64,000 bases of DNA from positions 1 to 64,000 of the forward strand of contig JAFZBS010000006.1 in NCBI GenBank assembly GCA_017561575.1. Reading direction: 5' to 3'. Shown here in pieces: positions 8,681-17,984 of this stretch (position 1 is the stretch's first letter; each line of letters opens with the position of its first letter). A program made the translations under genes and the position numbers. The notes beneath the pieces were generated by a model that was not told where the DNA came from, did no database searches, and saw only the letters and a list, made by a program, of their open reading frames with translations. This DNA comes from Candidatus Saccharimonadota bacterium (GTDB lineage Bacteria; Patescibacteriota; Saccharimonadia; Saccharimonadales; Saccharimonadaceae).

Positions 8681-9634
8681 TTAATACCACATTTTTTTGG
8701 GTAATTTTTCGGCAATCTTTTCATGAAAATCCCAGTCAAACTCTGGTAGCTTTTTCTCGCCTTTTTTGTAGTATTTTTTGCGAATTTCAGCGGCAGTAAA
8801 AATATCGCCCGGGATTAAAGTGTATTTTTTAAAGAAGTTCAAACCTTTTTTGTAATTATCTGGTGGTAAAATCGCCATCGGTAGAAAGTCGCAATTCATA
8901 TCTTTGTCTTTGTAGAGGTCGAGCGCGAGTACGGACATTGTCGGAATAATTGGCTCTTTTTTGTCATAAACCCCCTTAGTTTTAAAAACTGTTGCCTGAC
9001 GCGTCGCAGATGGTGCCACAAATATTACGCCGCCATCTTTAATCGTGTCGTGGCTAAGCTTGGTGTATAGGTCGCGAAATTCACGTTTGATTCTTAATGC
9101 GGATTCAAACATGGGCGTATCTTCTTTAAGTCCGATTTTTTTCCAAGTAGACGGTGTAATAGTTGGCGTAATGATAATACCAAGTTTTAAAATCCGATCA
9201 TAATCCGTCGCGAGCGCCTCATACCAAGGCAGGTTCACTGGGAATAGCATCGGCTTGTCACCCATTACGTCCATCTTCATCATCAAAATACGCGCAATCT
9301 CGCCAAGCGAAGGGTGGTTGAAACCGACCACGAGCCCATTTTTAGAGTCGTGCGGAAAGCCTTCGTAGCTGCCGGGGGTTAGTTTTTTGAGCTTTTTCAC
9401 CAACTTTGCGCGAGCCCGTTTTGAGTGCGCCTCTGGCGACTCGCCCTTAATAGTTGTACCGAGTACATAATTTATGGCGGTATTGCAAATTTTGCCGACC
9501 GGCACCATTTCTTTACGTAGCTTCTCGGCACCAAGCGTCTTTAAAAGCGAGTAGTTTTCGTGTTGGAGTTTATCAATCACCTCCTCTGCGGTCAAGGTTT
9601 CTAGCTGCTTTTTAGAAAAAACTTTCTTACTCAT
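8681..9634 (-). CDS. Acyltransferase-like protein (PlsC-type pattern), tentative
   Basis: A 317-aa protein. The start at 9634 is chosen because a minus-strand TATAAT (9647-9642) sits 7 nt upstream; the reading frame stays open further upstream but overlaps another gene and a terminator. The motif GLVVGFNHPSLGEIARIL resembles the catalytic NHxxxxD/E block of glycerolipid acyltransferases. The downstream IFVAPSATRQATVF resembles the substrate-binding FPEGTRS block. The protein is Lys-rich with no clear membrane helix. A lipid-acylating role is plausible but the motifs are imperfect. Confidence 0.5.
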   Translation of the reverse strand: MSKKVFSKKQLETLTAEEVIDKLQHENYSLLKTLGAEKLRKEMVPVGKICNTAINYVLGTTIKGESPEAHSKRARAKLVKKLKKLTPGSYEGFPHDSKNGLVVGFNHPSLGEIARILMMKMDVMGDKPMLFPVNLPWYEALATDYDRILKLGIIITPTITPSTWKKIGLKEDTPMFESALRIKREFRDLYTKLSHDTIKDGGVIFVAPSATRQATVFKTKGVYDKKEPIIPTMSVLALDLYKDKDMNCDFLPMAILPPDNYKKGLNFFKKYTLIPGDIFTAAEIRKKYYKKGEKKLPEFDWDFHEKIAEKLPKKMWY

Positions 9635-9663
9635 ACTATATATTATAGCACAACTAATTTTTG

Positions 9664-9703
9664 ACAAAAAAAGGGGGCGCCCGGGCTCAAAGCCCAGGCG
9701 CTG
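9664..9703 (-). terminator. Terminator of the 124-aa gene
   Basis: On the minus strand a strong GC hairpin (GCGCCTGGGC ... GCCCGGGCGC) is followed by a run of seven T, just before the promoter of the acyltransferase-like gene. Confidence 0.85.
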
Positions 9704-9713
9704 GTTGCTGTTG

Positions 9714-10088
9714 TCAGTTTCTCCTGAAGCGGATGGATCCCTTCCTCCGCTTCGAGTTGTAATAAGCCTCGAATTTGCAGTCTTGCAACTGCCCGAAGGC
9801 GGCGCTCTGGCAGTAGCCGTGGATATTCCACGACTCTCCACTTCCGTCTTCGTTCTCGATCCCGAGGACGCGGAAGCTGTTGCATTTGAGCAACATAGCC
9901 CAAGCGCCAGGTTCGCTCGGCGGGGCATCGTACCCCTCCACCACGTCGAAAGTCACGGGGACTATGACGGGGTCATTGGCGGCGGCGTGCAGGCACGCCT
10001 CGAACAGGGCGTACCGGTTGGGCCCGTCGATGATATCGAAGGCCCTAGAAACACGTTCTTTTACCTGAAAACTGCTGCTGTTACCCAT
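9714..10088 (-). CDS. Hypothetical small protein, 124 aa
   Basis: The start at 10088 is chosen because AAGGAGG lies 8 nt upstream; the frame remains open for 31 more codons but lacks a better start. The protein begins MGNSSSFQVKERVSRAFDI and contains Cys-bearing helices (FEACLHAAANDP) and a WNIHGYCQSAAFGQLQDC segment. There are no membrane helices. Codon use is GC-rich compared with the neighbours, like the genes at 422 and 48710. I do not recognise the family. Confidence 0.65.
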   Translation of the reverse strand: MGNSSSFQVKERVSRAFDIIDGPNRYALFEACLHAAANDPVIVPVTFDVVEGYDAPPSEPGAWAMLLKCNSFRVLGIENEDGSGESWNIHGYCQSAAFGQLQDCKFEAYYNSKRRKGSIRFRRN

Positions 10089-10299
10089 ACGAGTAACCTC
10101 CTTAAATGTGCTGCCCAGTGCATCCGCAAAGGGCTTAGATTTTGGCCATTCGAGGGGCCAATACTTACTATTATACCACACTTATGCATTTCTGTCAATA
10201 ATTTTTGATAAGAAATTACAAAAATTAGCACAATAATTATAAATGGTGTGTTATACTGGTAATAAGCAAAATGCTAAAGTCTATTATGGAGGTCATAGG

Positions 10300-10488
10300 G
10301 TGAAGATATACAGTGTGCTGAATTACATTAAATCTCAGCGATTTAACCGTATTTTTGCGCTCTCTGCTTCCCTATTTCTCCTTCTGCTACTAATTACTAC
10401 AATTGTCCCTGTATATAAAAAAATAGAGTACACCAAAGGTTTCCACTTCTTCCTGACAAAAGAAGAGGCCGAAGCCTACAAGTGCTAA
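10300..10488 (+). CDS. Small single-pass membrane protein, 62 aa
   Basis: A GTG start at 10300 has GGAGG 7 nt upstream; the longer frame from 10243 is not supported by a ribosome binding site. One strong membrane helix (FALSASLFLLLLLITTIVPVY) is followed by a short outside tail ending FHFFLTKEEAEAYKC. That tail resembles the short cell-surface repeats that end in EAEAxxC, such as excalibur/sunset-like modules, but is too short to assign. It is closed by a terminator and lies upstream of the giant surface-protein gene. Confidence 0.6.
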   Translation: MKIYSVLNYIKSQRFNRIFALSASLFLLLLLITTIVPVYKKIEYTKGFHFFLTKEEAEAYKC

Positions 10489-10500
10489 ACATTTTCAAGG

Positions 10501-10530
10501 AAAGGCTCGTCTACTGCAGGCGAGCCTTTT
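10501..10530 (+). terminator. Terminator of the 62-aa membrane protein gene
   Basis: Stem AAAGGCTCG / CGAGCCTTT with an 11-nt loop, ending in TTTT. Confidence 0.8.
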
Positions 10531-10597
10531 GCAATCAGGTAAAAAATTAATAAAAAAACTCTTCCATTTTTTATAATGATTATGTTATAATGATAAT

Positions 10598-10627
10598 ATG
10601 CGAGAGTGTAGGAGTAAGGACCTGTGA
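10598..10627 (+). CDS. Leaderless minicistron (9 codons) translationally coupled to the giant gene
   Basis: An extended -10 (TGTTATAAT, ending 10591) is followed 6 nt later by ATG and nine codons (MRECRSKDL). Its TGA (10625-10627) overlaps the GTG start of the 2013-aa gene (10624-10626). An AGGAG inside the minicistron lies about 9 nt before that GTG. This is the classical geometry for translational coupling. Whether the peptide itself matters is unknown. Confidence 0.5.
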   Translation: MRECRSKDL

Positions 10628-13600
10628 GGGGTCCGATAAAAAAATTAATAATTGTAAATATACTCGCATTTACCAGCCTACTATTTACCAGTCAGGCGGT
10701 TTTTGCTGACTCGGATTTATCAATTTCAATTTCTTCTAATTCTGTCCATATGGATCTTACCGTAGGTGTATTTGGCACTGAGAGCCAGACCATCACCGCT
10801 TCTACCACTAATTCGGCCGGTTATAAAATCAAACTAACCACAGCAGGAAGTTCTTCTGCCTTGGTCAATGAACAAGATAGTTCAAAAACCATTCCTACTT
10901 TTACCCTGCCGAGTGGTTCATCTAGTATTCCAGTTGGTTCAATTGGTGACGGCTACGGTTATAGTATAGATAGCGGTGCAAACTACTTGCCGATACCAGA
11001 ACCCTTTGCCACCCCCGCCGTGTTATTCCAGACTACAACAGCTGGCAGTAACAATCATGCATTAACATTTGGCGTTAAAGTACCCGTTTCTACTGAACCT
11101 GGTAATTATAGCAACTCTTTCAATATTATTATAGTAGCAAATCTACTCCCTTGCCCAGCAGATAGTATCTGCTATGCTGGTAATGACGATGATGGCACTG
11201 GAACAATGGCGGATCAATCCGCTAGTTCAAATTCAAGTGTTGACCTGCTAGCGTCTAATTTCTCTCGCCCAGGTTACGGTTTTGCTGGCTGGAATACCGA
11301 ACCGGATGGTTCAGGCACTAATTATGGTCCAAACCAAGCGATTACCACCGGAGATCTTTCCGTCACGGGGTTGCAACTATATGCTCATTGGATACGTTCC
11401 TCGGGAACCCTACAAAGTTGGAATGGCTGCAGCGAAATGACAGCTATTCGCTATGATGATACTACTGGCGAGTTAATTATGGGCCAAAACAGTATTACCG
11501 CTCTTACAGATTCACGTGACCAAAACACGTATGCTGTAGTCAAATTCGCCGACGATCATTGTTGGATGATCGAAAATTTGCGCCTTGATTTAAATAAACA
11601 AGATTTGTCGATTACAAATTTGAATACCAACAAGCCGACTGGAGATTTTTCGACAGCAGTCAATACTAATCATCCTGCATCATCAAATAGTTTTTGTGCT
11701 AATAATAATGCCACCTGCAATAATCAAATATTATTTAATACCAATAATACCAATCGCAACCTTACCGCTTCATATGATGCAAATACCAATTCAAGCTCTT
11801 GGTATTCTTATGGGAATTATTACAACTGGTATACCGCTACTGCCGGAAATGGCACTTATGGCCTAAGTAACGAGGGCTCATCTGCTGCTGGCGATATTTG
11901 TCCAGCCAATTGGCGGCTGCCGTCTGGTTATGGTAATGTTGGAGATTTGGCTATTCTTGATACCACAATGGGTGGAACTGGGGCCAATCAGACTTCCGGT
12001 ACTGCAGGAGGTTTAGCTGCCTCAAAGCGATGGCGTGCATATCCGTATAATTATATTCTAAGCGGTGAATATCGGAGTAATGCCGGTTATAATCGTGGCA
12101 CTTCTAGCAGCTATGCCACCATTAATGTGGTTAGTGCAACTAATACCGCCAATCTATGGTTAAAACCTGATGGCGTTCATATGAATTCTAATGGTACAGC
12201 AAAAGTACGTGGACAAACAGTGCGTTGTTTATTTAACCCAGGATATCATGTCAGTGGCAACATTCATTATGATGCCAACGGCGGCACTGGTACGATGTCG
12301 GACGAAACCAATGTTGATTTTAGCAGCGCAGTAGCCGCAAACAACGCATTCACAAGAACACATTATCAGTTTACTGGCTGGAACACCGCAGCTGATGGCA
12401 GTGGCGTAGTTGTGAGTGAAGGCGGTTCAGTAGCTACTGCTGCCGACAGGATGGGTATTTCTGAAGGCCAAACCCTTACTTTGTATGCTACTTGGCGTTC
12501 AGTATATAGCTTAGTTTATGATGGCAATGGCGCCGATGCTGGAACTATGACGAATGCTAAAGTCAATAATCTCGAACCAGGTCGAAGCAGACTTGTTGCG
12601 TCTAATTTCTCCCGCACTGGTTATGGGTTTGCTGGTTGGAGCATAGACAGCAGTGCCGGTACTAAGCTAGCAAATGGACAGGCAGTAACAATTTATGGGC
12701 CAAACCAATCCATTACTGTTGACAACAATTTTTACGCTAATGCCGATCAGGACAACCAAATCACTCTCTACGCAGTATGGATACAAGCAGATTCTAATTA
12801 TACAATGCAGTCATTTGGCTCAGCTCAATGCAATTATATGGAGTTTGGCGAGATAATTGCCCTTACGGATACTCGCAATAATGATGTTTATGCCGTTGCA
12901 AGGCTAGAAGATGGAAATTGTTGGATGATAGAAAACCTTCGTCTTGATCCTTCCACTACTACCTTCACTAGTAGCAATACCAATTCACCTACTGCCGACT
13001 TTATTACGGCTGCACCTAATTCTGCTAGCAGTAATACATTATGTAATGGCGATAATGACACCTGTATAAACACAATCCGCTTCAATACAAATGCACTAAA
13101 TCGTAATCTGACACCAGCACATAACAATAATAGCATAGACAGATCATGGTACAGCTATGGCGTGATGTACAACTGGTATACTGCTTCGGCTGGCAATGGC
13201 ACTTATAACACAAGTAATACTAACGTAGCTGGTGATATTTGCCCAGTCGGGTGGCGTTTGCCAACAGGCGGTCAGAATGGCGAATTTGTAACGCTAAATA
13301 ATTTAGCCAATAACGGCTCTACAAACTCAGATAGTGGGTTCGTGAAATTCCCCGACAACTTTATCTATTCTGGTGATTTTAACTACGATACGCCAGGTGG
13401 GCGCAATAGCTATGGTCGTTATTGGAGCGCCACACCAGACGGGAACCTCAATGCTTATCGACTTGGCATCATCTCTAGCAACCCTACACCTGCGGGATCA
13501 TATAAGAAGTGGGATGCCTTTGCTGTCCGTTGCATTAAGGAAGGTGACGAGTTTATGCCAGACGCCGTTGAGTATATTCTTGATTATGATGCTGGTTATT

Positions 13601-16600
13601 TTGCTACCGATGTACCGGAAGATGAAGCTACTACCAGCCATAATAGCTCACATAGATTTACGCTTTCCACCAGTGTCATTCCTCACGTCTTCGGTTATCA
13701 GTTCTTAGGCTACAGTTCGGCAAATGGCGATACTACACCTGAATACGCATACGATGCTGCTACAGGCACCTTCACTCCGAGCACTATAACCGTTGATTCT
13801 ACCGATGAAACCAACACTGTGACGATTTATGTTGTATTTCAAGAAGACACCTGCCCAGCTGATTACATTTGCTATTTCGATAATGGAGCAGATGGTGGCA
13901 TTGGTACCATGGAAGACCAACCCGCTACATCAAATAGTACCGCCACGCTCACCCCACCCAACTATTCCAAAACTGGTTATGGCTTTGCAGGCTGGATTAC
14001 CTCCGCCGACGCGGTCCCTTACGGCCCGAACGCGACGATTAACACTGGGGACCTTAGCTCTTCAGGCTTGAAACTCTATGCAAAATGGATACCATCTTCT
14101 GGTAATCTTCAGAATTGGAATGGCTGTAACTCCATGACTCAAGGCGATATAACAGCACTAACGGATATTCGAGATAATCAAACCTACGCCGTAGCTAAAC
14201 TAGGTGACGAAAAATGCTGGACCGTCGAAAATTTGAGATTGGATCCCGGCACAGCCACTATCACCTCTGAGAACACCAACAATCCAGATGCTAATTTCAT
14301 AGAAGCCACAAATGATAATAATACACACTCTATGAATACGCTCTGTAATGTTAGAGGTCCTGAATGTCTCAATCAAATTCAATATAATGCAAATAGTCTA
14401 AATAGGACCTTGACGCAATCATATACTAGCAACGATGCGGTAAGCGGATGGTACTCTTATGGTGTTTACTATAACTGGTATACTGCCACAGCCGGAAAAG
14501 GTACCTTTAGCACCATGGAACAAAGCGGTCCAAACCACGACGGTGTGATTGATGGGGACATCTGCCCTGCTGGCTGGCACTTGCCAACTGGTGGTGGCGG
14601 TGGCGAATATAACGCACTAAACGCGATTATTAATAATAGTTCAGACAGCTCCGACCTTGTCTGGCGCGCATACCCAAATAATTTTATCTGGTCCGGTGAT
14701 TATAATAACAACAAGAGGAGTTCGAGCTATTCTAATGGTAGAATTTGGACAGCGACAACGAAAGACAATGATAGGTCCTATCGACTCGGATATGCGGAAG
14801 GGGCCTTGCAGGCAAGTTCAAATTCCGACAATAAGTGGGATGGTTTTGCAGTCAGGTGCGTCTTAAGCGATACCGCTACAGAATATAATGATGTTACGGT
14901 AACACTACCGCAGAATGTAAACAATGTTACGTTTACCAGCAATAATTACGCCACCGCAACTGCAACTGGAGCCAACAATGTTGTCAGTCTTGCTAGGGGA
15001 GCTACATATACAATAACGGCTAGTATTGGCTCCGGCTATATATTGGATACCTGGACTGCTGGCGCAAACGGTTTCATAGGAAATTCCAACCAGAATCCAA
15101 CCACATTTACTATTACAGATGATACTACACTTACTCTTTCCGTTAATCAGGCAACCTCATATACGGTTACGGTTAACCTAGATGCTGGCACGTCTAGTGT
15201 TGACTTCTATCACGCAGACTATGGCACCCAAACGGTAACCAACAATAATGGTAATGGAGATGGCACCACAACGACAACTATAAACTTATATGCCGGCATT
15301 AATTATACCATTACACCAAACCTATCTAATGGGTATTCATTTGGCAGCTGGTCTACTACTAGTAGTGGCAATTTAGGTTCAACTTCAAGTGCGACCACTT
15401 CTTATTCCATTAGCGGTGCCGCAACACTCAGTGCTACCAGCACATCCTATTTAGGGCCAGAACCCCCAGCGTCCTGCAATACCCCTGTCCCAAATATTAC
15501 CTATATGCAACAAATTAACACGAGCAACTATACTGCAGTTCTAGGAACGCTCACCACTGAACAGGCCTACTATCTAAGAGATTCTCGTGACGGTGAACCA
15601 TATTGTGTTTCGAAACTAGCCGACGGTCGTCTATGGATGATAGATAATTTGAGGTTAGATCTAGGAGATAGTAATACCCTATCCAACGTGACCGCATCAA
15701 ACACCAACGCTACCGCCGCACAACTTCAATATCTCAAGAATGGTGGCGGCACCGCTAGTGACCAGTATCCTACTGCTGGCATCAACAGTGAAGCCTGGGT
15801 CAATAGCAATCAAGATTACTACAGCGTGCCGATGTCGGTTTCTTCTGGTACTTGCTTGAATCCAGGTTCTTGTGTTAACGAAAGTGACACCGAGTGGACC
15901 AAAGACTCTACAGTCACTGTCTATGGAAACGGCAGTGGTAAAGTAGGTGTTCTATATAACTACTGTGCTGCTTCTGCGGGCACCTATTGCTATGGCAATG
16001 GTACAAATAAAACTAATATCCCAGAGACAGATTCCAACCCATCCTCCTATTATGATCTTGATGGAGATATCTGTCCTACTGGCTGGCGTATGCCCACAGG
16101 CAATACAGCTGGCGAAATCTATGGCCTCTACAATTATTATGGCTACAGGAATGCAAGTTCTCCTTCGAGTCTGCAATACAAGACCTCAATACCATTTGCT
16201 GGAAGCTTTATGTCGGGCCAATTAAATAGTTTCCCGACTTACCAAGGTGCTATTTGGACTGCGACAAGAGGCAATGCATCAAACCCACAACAATTTATCG
16301 TAAAACAAGATACAATAACTATGAGTAATAGTCTTACTCATAATTATGCTACGGCTATAAGGTGTATACTTGAAACGCCAGTACATACTGTTACTGTCAA
16401 TTTTGCAGGCTCTGGCGTCTCTAGCGTCACTATTTCCAATCCCGCATATGACGCACAGACCGTAACAACAAGCGGTGGAACAGTTACTCTAAGACATGGC
16501 ATATCATATACGGTGACCACAACGCTAAGTGATGCTGATTATGGCTTTGTAGACTATGCCACCACGTCGAACGGTTCCTTTGATGCAACTACAAATAATC

Positions 16601-16665
16601 CTGCTAACTATGTTGTTACCGGCAATGCCACTCTGACGGCTACTGGAGAGGCGTTAAATCCGTAG
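10624..16665 (+). CDS. Giant secreted surface protein with four FISUMP domains and InlB-type repeats
   Basis: A 2013-aa protein. A signal peptide (LIIVNILAFTSLLFTSQAVFA) is cleaved near residue 29 or 30. A beta-domain follows. Four FISUMP modules lie at about residues 289-531, 742-969, 1175-1411 and 1650-1912, each with TDxRDxxTYAVxKLxD, ENLRLD, DICPxxWRLP and a final VRC/IRC. Between them are InlB B-repeats (GYGFAGWNTEPDGSGTNYGP ... LYAHW). Divergent InlB-like repeats occupy about 1425-1630 and 1925-2013. There is no LPXTG or membrane anchor at the C-terminus. The start is a GTG overlapping the minicistron. It is probably an adhesin or a host-contact fibre; this is inferred from the domain types. 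Confidence 0.88.
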   Translation: MRGPIKKLIIVNILAFTSLLFTSQAVFADSDLSISISSNSVHMDLTVGVFGTESQTITASTTNSAGYKIKLTTAGSSSALVNEQDSSKTIPTFTLPSGSSSIPVGSIGDGYGYSIDSGANYLPIPEPFATPAVLFQTTTAGSNNHALTFGVKVPVSTEPGNYSNSFNIIIVANLLPCPADSICYAGNDDDGTGTMADQSASSNSSVDLLASNFSRPGYGFAGWNTEPDGSGTNYGPNQAITTGDLSVTGLQLYAHWIRSSGTLQSWNGCSEMTAIRYDDTTGELIMGQNSITALTDSRDQNTYAVVKFADDHCWMIENLRLDLNKQDLSITNLNTNKPTGDFSTAVNTNHPASSNSFCANNNATCNNQILFNTNNTNRNLTASYDANTNSSSWYSYGNYYNWYTATAGNGTYGLSNEGSSAAGDICPANWRLPSGYGNVGDLAILDTTMGGTGANQTSGTAGGLAASKRWRAYPYNYILSGEYRSNAGYNRGTSSSYATINVVSATNTANLWLKPDGVHMNSNGTAKVRGQTVRCLFNPGYHVSGNIHYDANGGTGTMSDETNVDFSSAVAANNAFTRTHYQFTGWNTAADGSGVVVSEGGSVATAADRMGISEGQTLTLYATWRSVYSLVYDGNGADAGTMTNAKVNNLEPGRSRLVASNFSRTGYGFAGWSIDSSAGTKLANGQAVTIYGPNQSITVDNNFYANADQDNQITLYAVWIQADSNYTMQSFGSAQCNYMEFGEIIALTDTRNNDVYAVARLEDGNCWMIENLRLDPSTTTFTSSNTNSPTADFITAAPNSASSNTLCNGDNDTCINTIRFNTNALNRNLTPAHNNNSIDRSWYSYGVMYNWYTASAGNGTYNTSNTNVAGDICPVGWRLPTGGQNGEFVTLNNLANNGSTNSDSGFVKFPDNFIYSGDFNYDTPGGRNSYGRYWSATPDGNLNAYRLGIISSNPTPAGSYKKWDAFAVRCIKEGDEFMPDAVEYILDYDAGYFATDVPEDEATTSHNSSHRFTLSTSVIPHVFGYQFLGYSSANGDTTPEYAYDAATGTFTPSTITVDSTDETNTVTIYVVFQEDTCPADYICYFDNGADGGIGTMEDQPATSNSTATLTPPNYSKTGYGFAGWITSADAVPYGPNATINTGDLSSSGLKLYAKWIPSSGNLQNWNGCNSMTQGDITALTDIRDNQTYAVAKLGDEKCWTVENLRLDPGTATITSENTNNPDANFIEATNDNNTHSMNTLCNVRGPECLNQIQYNANSLNRTLTQSYTSNDAVSGWYSYGVYYNWYTATAGKGTFSTMEQSGPNHDGVIDGDICPAGWHLPTGGGGGEYNALNAIINNSSDSSDLVWRAYPNNFIWSGDYNNNKRSSSYSNGRIWTATTKDNDRSYRLGYAEGALQASSNSDNKWDGFAVRCVLSDTATEYNDVTVTLPQNVNNVTFTSNNYATATATGANNVVSLARGATYTITASIGSGYILDTWTAGANGFIGNSNQNPTTFTITDDTTLTLSVNQATSYTVTVNLDAGTSSVDFYHADYGTQTVTNNNGNGDGTTTTTINLYAGINYTITPNLSNGYSFGSWSTTSSGNLGSTSSATTSYSISGAATLSATSTSYLGPEPPASCNTPVPNITYMQQINTSNYTAVLGTLTTEQAYYLRDSRDGEPYCVSKLADGRLWMIDNLRLDLGDSNTLSNVTASNTNATAAQLQYLKNGGGTASDQYPTAGINSEAWVNSNQDYYSVPMSVSSGTCLNPGSCVNESDTEWTKDSTVTVYGNGSGKVGVLYNYCAASAGTYCYGNGTNKTNIPETDSNPSSYYDLDGDICPTGWRMPTGNTAGEIYGLYNYYGYRNASSPSSLQYKTSIPFAGSFMSGQLNSFPTYQGAIWTATRGNASNPQQFIVKQDTITMSNSLTHNYATAIRCILETPVHTVTVNFAGSGVSSVTISNPAYDAQTVTTSGGTVTLRHGISYTVTTTLSDADYGFVDYATTSNGSFDATTNNPANYVVTGNATLTATGEALNP

Positions 16666-16702
16666 GGATTGGAGAGGGATTGGAGAGGGATTGGAGAGGG
16701 AT
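16666..16702. repeat. Tandem 11-bp repeat directly after the giant gene
   Basis: Three exact copies of GGATTGGAGAG (16666-16676, 16677-16687, 16688-16698) and a partial fourth begin at the base after the stop codon. A 6-bp hairpin (AGGGAT/ATCCCT, 16697-16712) follows. There is no reading frame through it. Confidence 0.9.
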
Positions 16703-16742
16703 TAGGATCCCTATATCCCCTGCGAGCCAGAAAATTTAGATA

Positions 16743-16861
16743 AGATAAAACTAGAAACTTCGTTTCTATGCCACTCCTGAAATAAAAAATATGAGAGCAA
16801 GCTCTCAATTTTGTTATTTCAGTCGTGTCATACGAAAAGCTGCGCTTTTCTAGTTTTATCT
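16743..16861. other. 119-nt four-way-junction (cloverleaf-like) inverted-repeat element
   Basis: Outer arms AGATAAAAC / GTTTTATCT (16743-16751, 16853-16861) enclose three hairpins. The first is TAGAAAC/GTTTCTA (16752-16768). The second is a long imperfect stem of about 20 bp at 16777-16822, capped by a perfect 7-bp TGAGAGC/GCTCTCA. The third is GAAAAGC/GCTTTTC (16834-16850). Alternatively the outer arms extend to a perfect 15-bp inverted repeat. It is not a tRNA. It could be a structured RNA, a small inverted-repeat element, or a replication/recombination site of the adjacent mobile element. Nothing in this 500-bp stretch between genes is clearly coding. Confidence 0.7.
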
Positions 16862-17075
16862 GGTTCGAACAATTTTCGTGGCTGGAACTTAAGTACATTG
16901 ATAGGAACCGAAGAAGATGACAAATTCTGCATAATTAAGTCGCGAATTACGATTCTGAAGCCACTATTACAGAGGTGCGACGCACAAGAGCTAAATCCAT
17001 GGAATCCATGGCTCTGGTTGGAGCCGGACTACAAACGCTAGCCATTGGCGATTTTGGCGAAAAATAGACGATTAT

Positions 17076-17099
17076 ACGACCCCTGTAGGGCCGTTTTTT
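17076..17099 (+). terminator. Probable terminator in the intergenic region
   Basis: Stem ACG-CCC / GGG-CGT with one mismatch and a CTGTA loop, followed by TTTTTT. It may close transcripts reading out of the structured region, or a degraded frame that ends with a stop at 17065-17067 (tail QTLAIGDFGEK) and lacks a start. Confidence 0.55.
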
Positions 17100-17163
17100 G
17101 ACTTTATGCTCGAACCGCGTTGTAATATGAAAACTTGCGCCGGATGATATAATTAGAGTAAGT

Positions 17164-17943
17164 ATGGCATTCGATTTCAAAAAAGAATACAAAGAGTTTT
17201 ATATGCCGAAGAATAAACCGGCGATTATCGAAGTGCCAAAGATGAACTATATCGCCGTTAGAGGTAAAGGCAACCCAAACGAAGAAAACGGAGACTATCA
17301 GAATACTTTAGGTCTATTATACGGTATAGCTTACACGCTAAAAATGAGTTATAAGGGCGATCATAAGATAGATGGGTTCTTTGAATACGTTGTGCCGCCA
17401 TTAGAGGGCTTTTGGTGGCAAGATGGAAAAGATGATATAGATTACGATCATAAAGAAGCTCTAAATTTCATTTCAATTATTCGTTTACCAGACTTTGTAA
17501 CAAAAGAAGACTTTGACTGGGCGATAGAAGAAGCCACCAAAAAGAAGAAACAAGACTTCTCTAGGGTGGAGTTTTTAACCTATGACGAGGGTTTATGCGT
17601 TCAATGTATGCATATCGGAAGCTACGATGATGAGCCGGCCACCGTTGAATTAATGCATAAATACATGCAAGATAACGGATATGAACTAGATATAACTGAT
17701 AAAAGATATCACCATGAGATTTATCTAAGCGATCCAAGAAAATGTGACGCAAGCAAGCTTAAAACCGTAATCAGGCACCCAATTAAGAAAAGTGGCTGGT
17801 CGGAAGAAGCTTGTAAAAACATGATGGAATTAATAGAAACCGTTAAGAAGATCGAGAAAGAGCAAGCTAGAATGACGCCGGAAGAAAAGAAACGCAACGA
17901 GTGGGCAGCTTGGGACGGCGACACTATGCTGTTCAAATATTGA
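17164..17943 (+). CDS. GyrI-like small-molecule-binding domain protein
   Basis: A 259-aa protein. The N-terminal half matches the GyrI/YdeE-like effector-binding fold: VPKMNYIAVRGKGNPNEENG, LGLLYGIAYTLKM and FFEYVVPPLEGFWW. The second half repeats the alpha/beta pattern (EFLTYDEGLCVQCMHIGSYDDEP). No DNA-binding domain is attached, so it is a stand-alone ligand-binding protein. A TATAAT at 17148-17153 lies 10 nt before the ATG without a Shine-Dalgarno. It is probably co-transcribed with the gene at 17985, 41 bp away. The ligand is unknown, and it is unclear whether this gene belongs to the chromosome or to the mobile element. Confidence 0.8.
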   Translation: MAFDFKKEYKEFYMPKNKPAIIEVPKMNYIAVRGKGNPNEENGDYQNTLGLLYGIAYTLKMSYKGDHKIDGFFEYVVPPLEGFWWQDGKDDIDYDHKEALNFISIIRLPDFVTKEDFDWAIEEATKKKKQDFSRVEFLTYDEGLCVQCMHIGSYDDEPATVELMHKYMQDNGYELDITDKRYHHEIYLSDPRKCDASKLKTVIRHPIKKSGWSEEACKNMMELIETVKKIEKEQARMTPEEKKRNEWAAWDGDTMLFKY

Positions 17944-17984
17944 TACCGCCTCAATGGCGCAACCTCAAAAGAAACGAGGTGATT

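Noticed and set aside
16697-16730. Left attachment site made of a tRNA-Gln 3' fragment
   Set aside because: The stretch GGATCCCTATATCCCC resembles the tRNA end, but it has the opposite orientation to what an integration duplicate needs and contains gaps. It is kept only as a curiosity.
16862-17067. A real gene between the cloverleaf and the GyrI-like gene
   Set aside because: A frame ending QTLAIGDFGEK and another ending WLEPDYKR exist, but neither has a good start or ribosome binding site, and the frames shift. At most it is a remnant.
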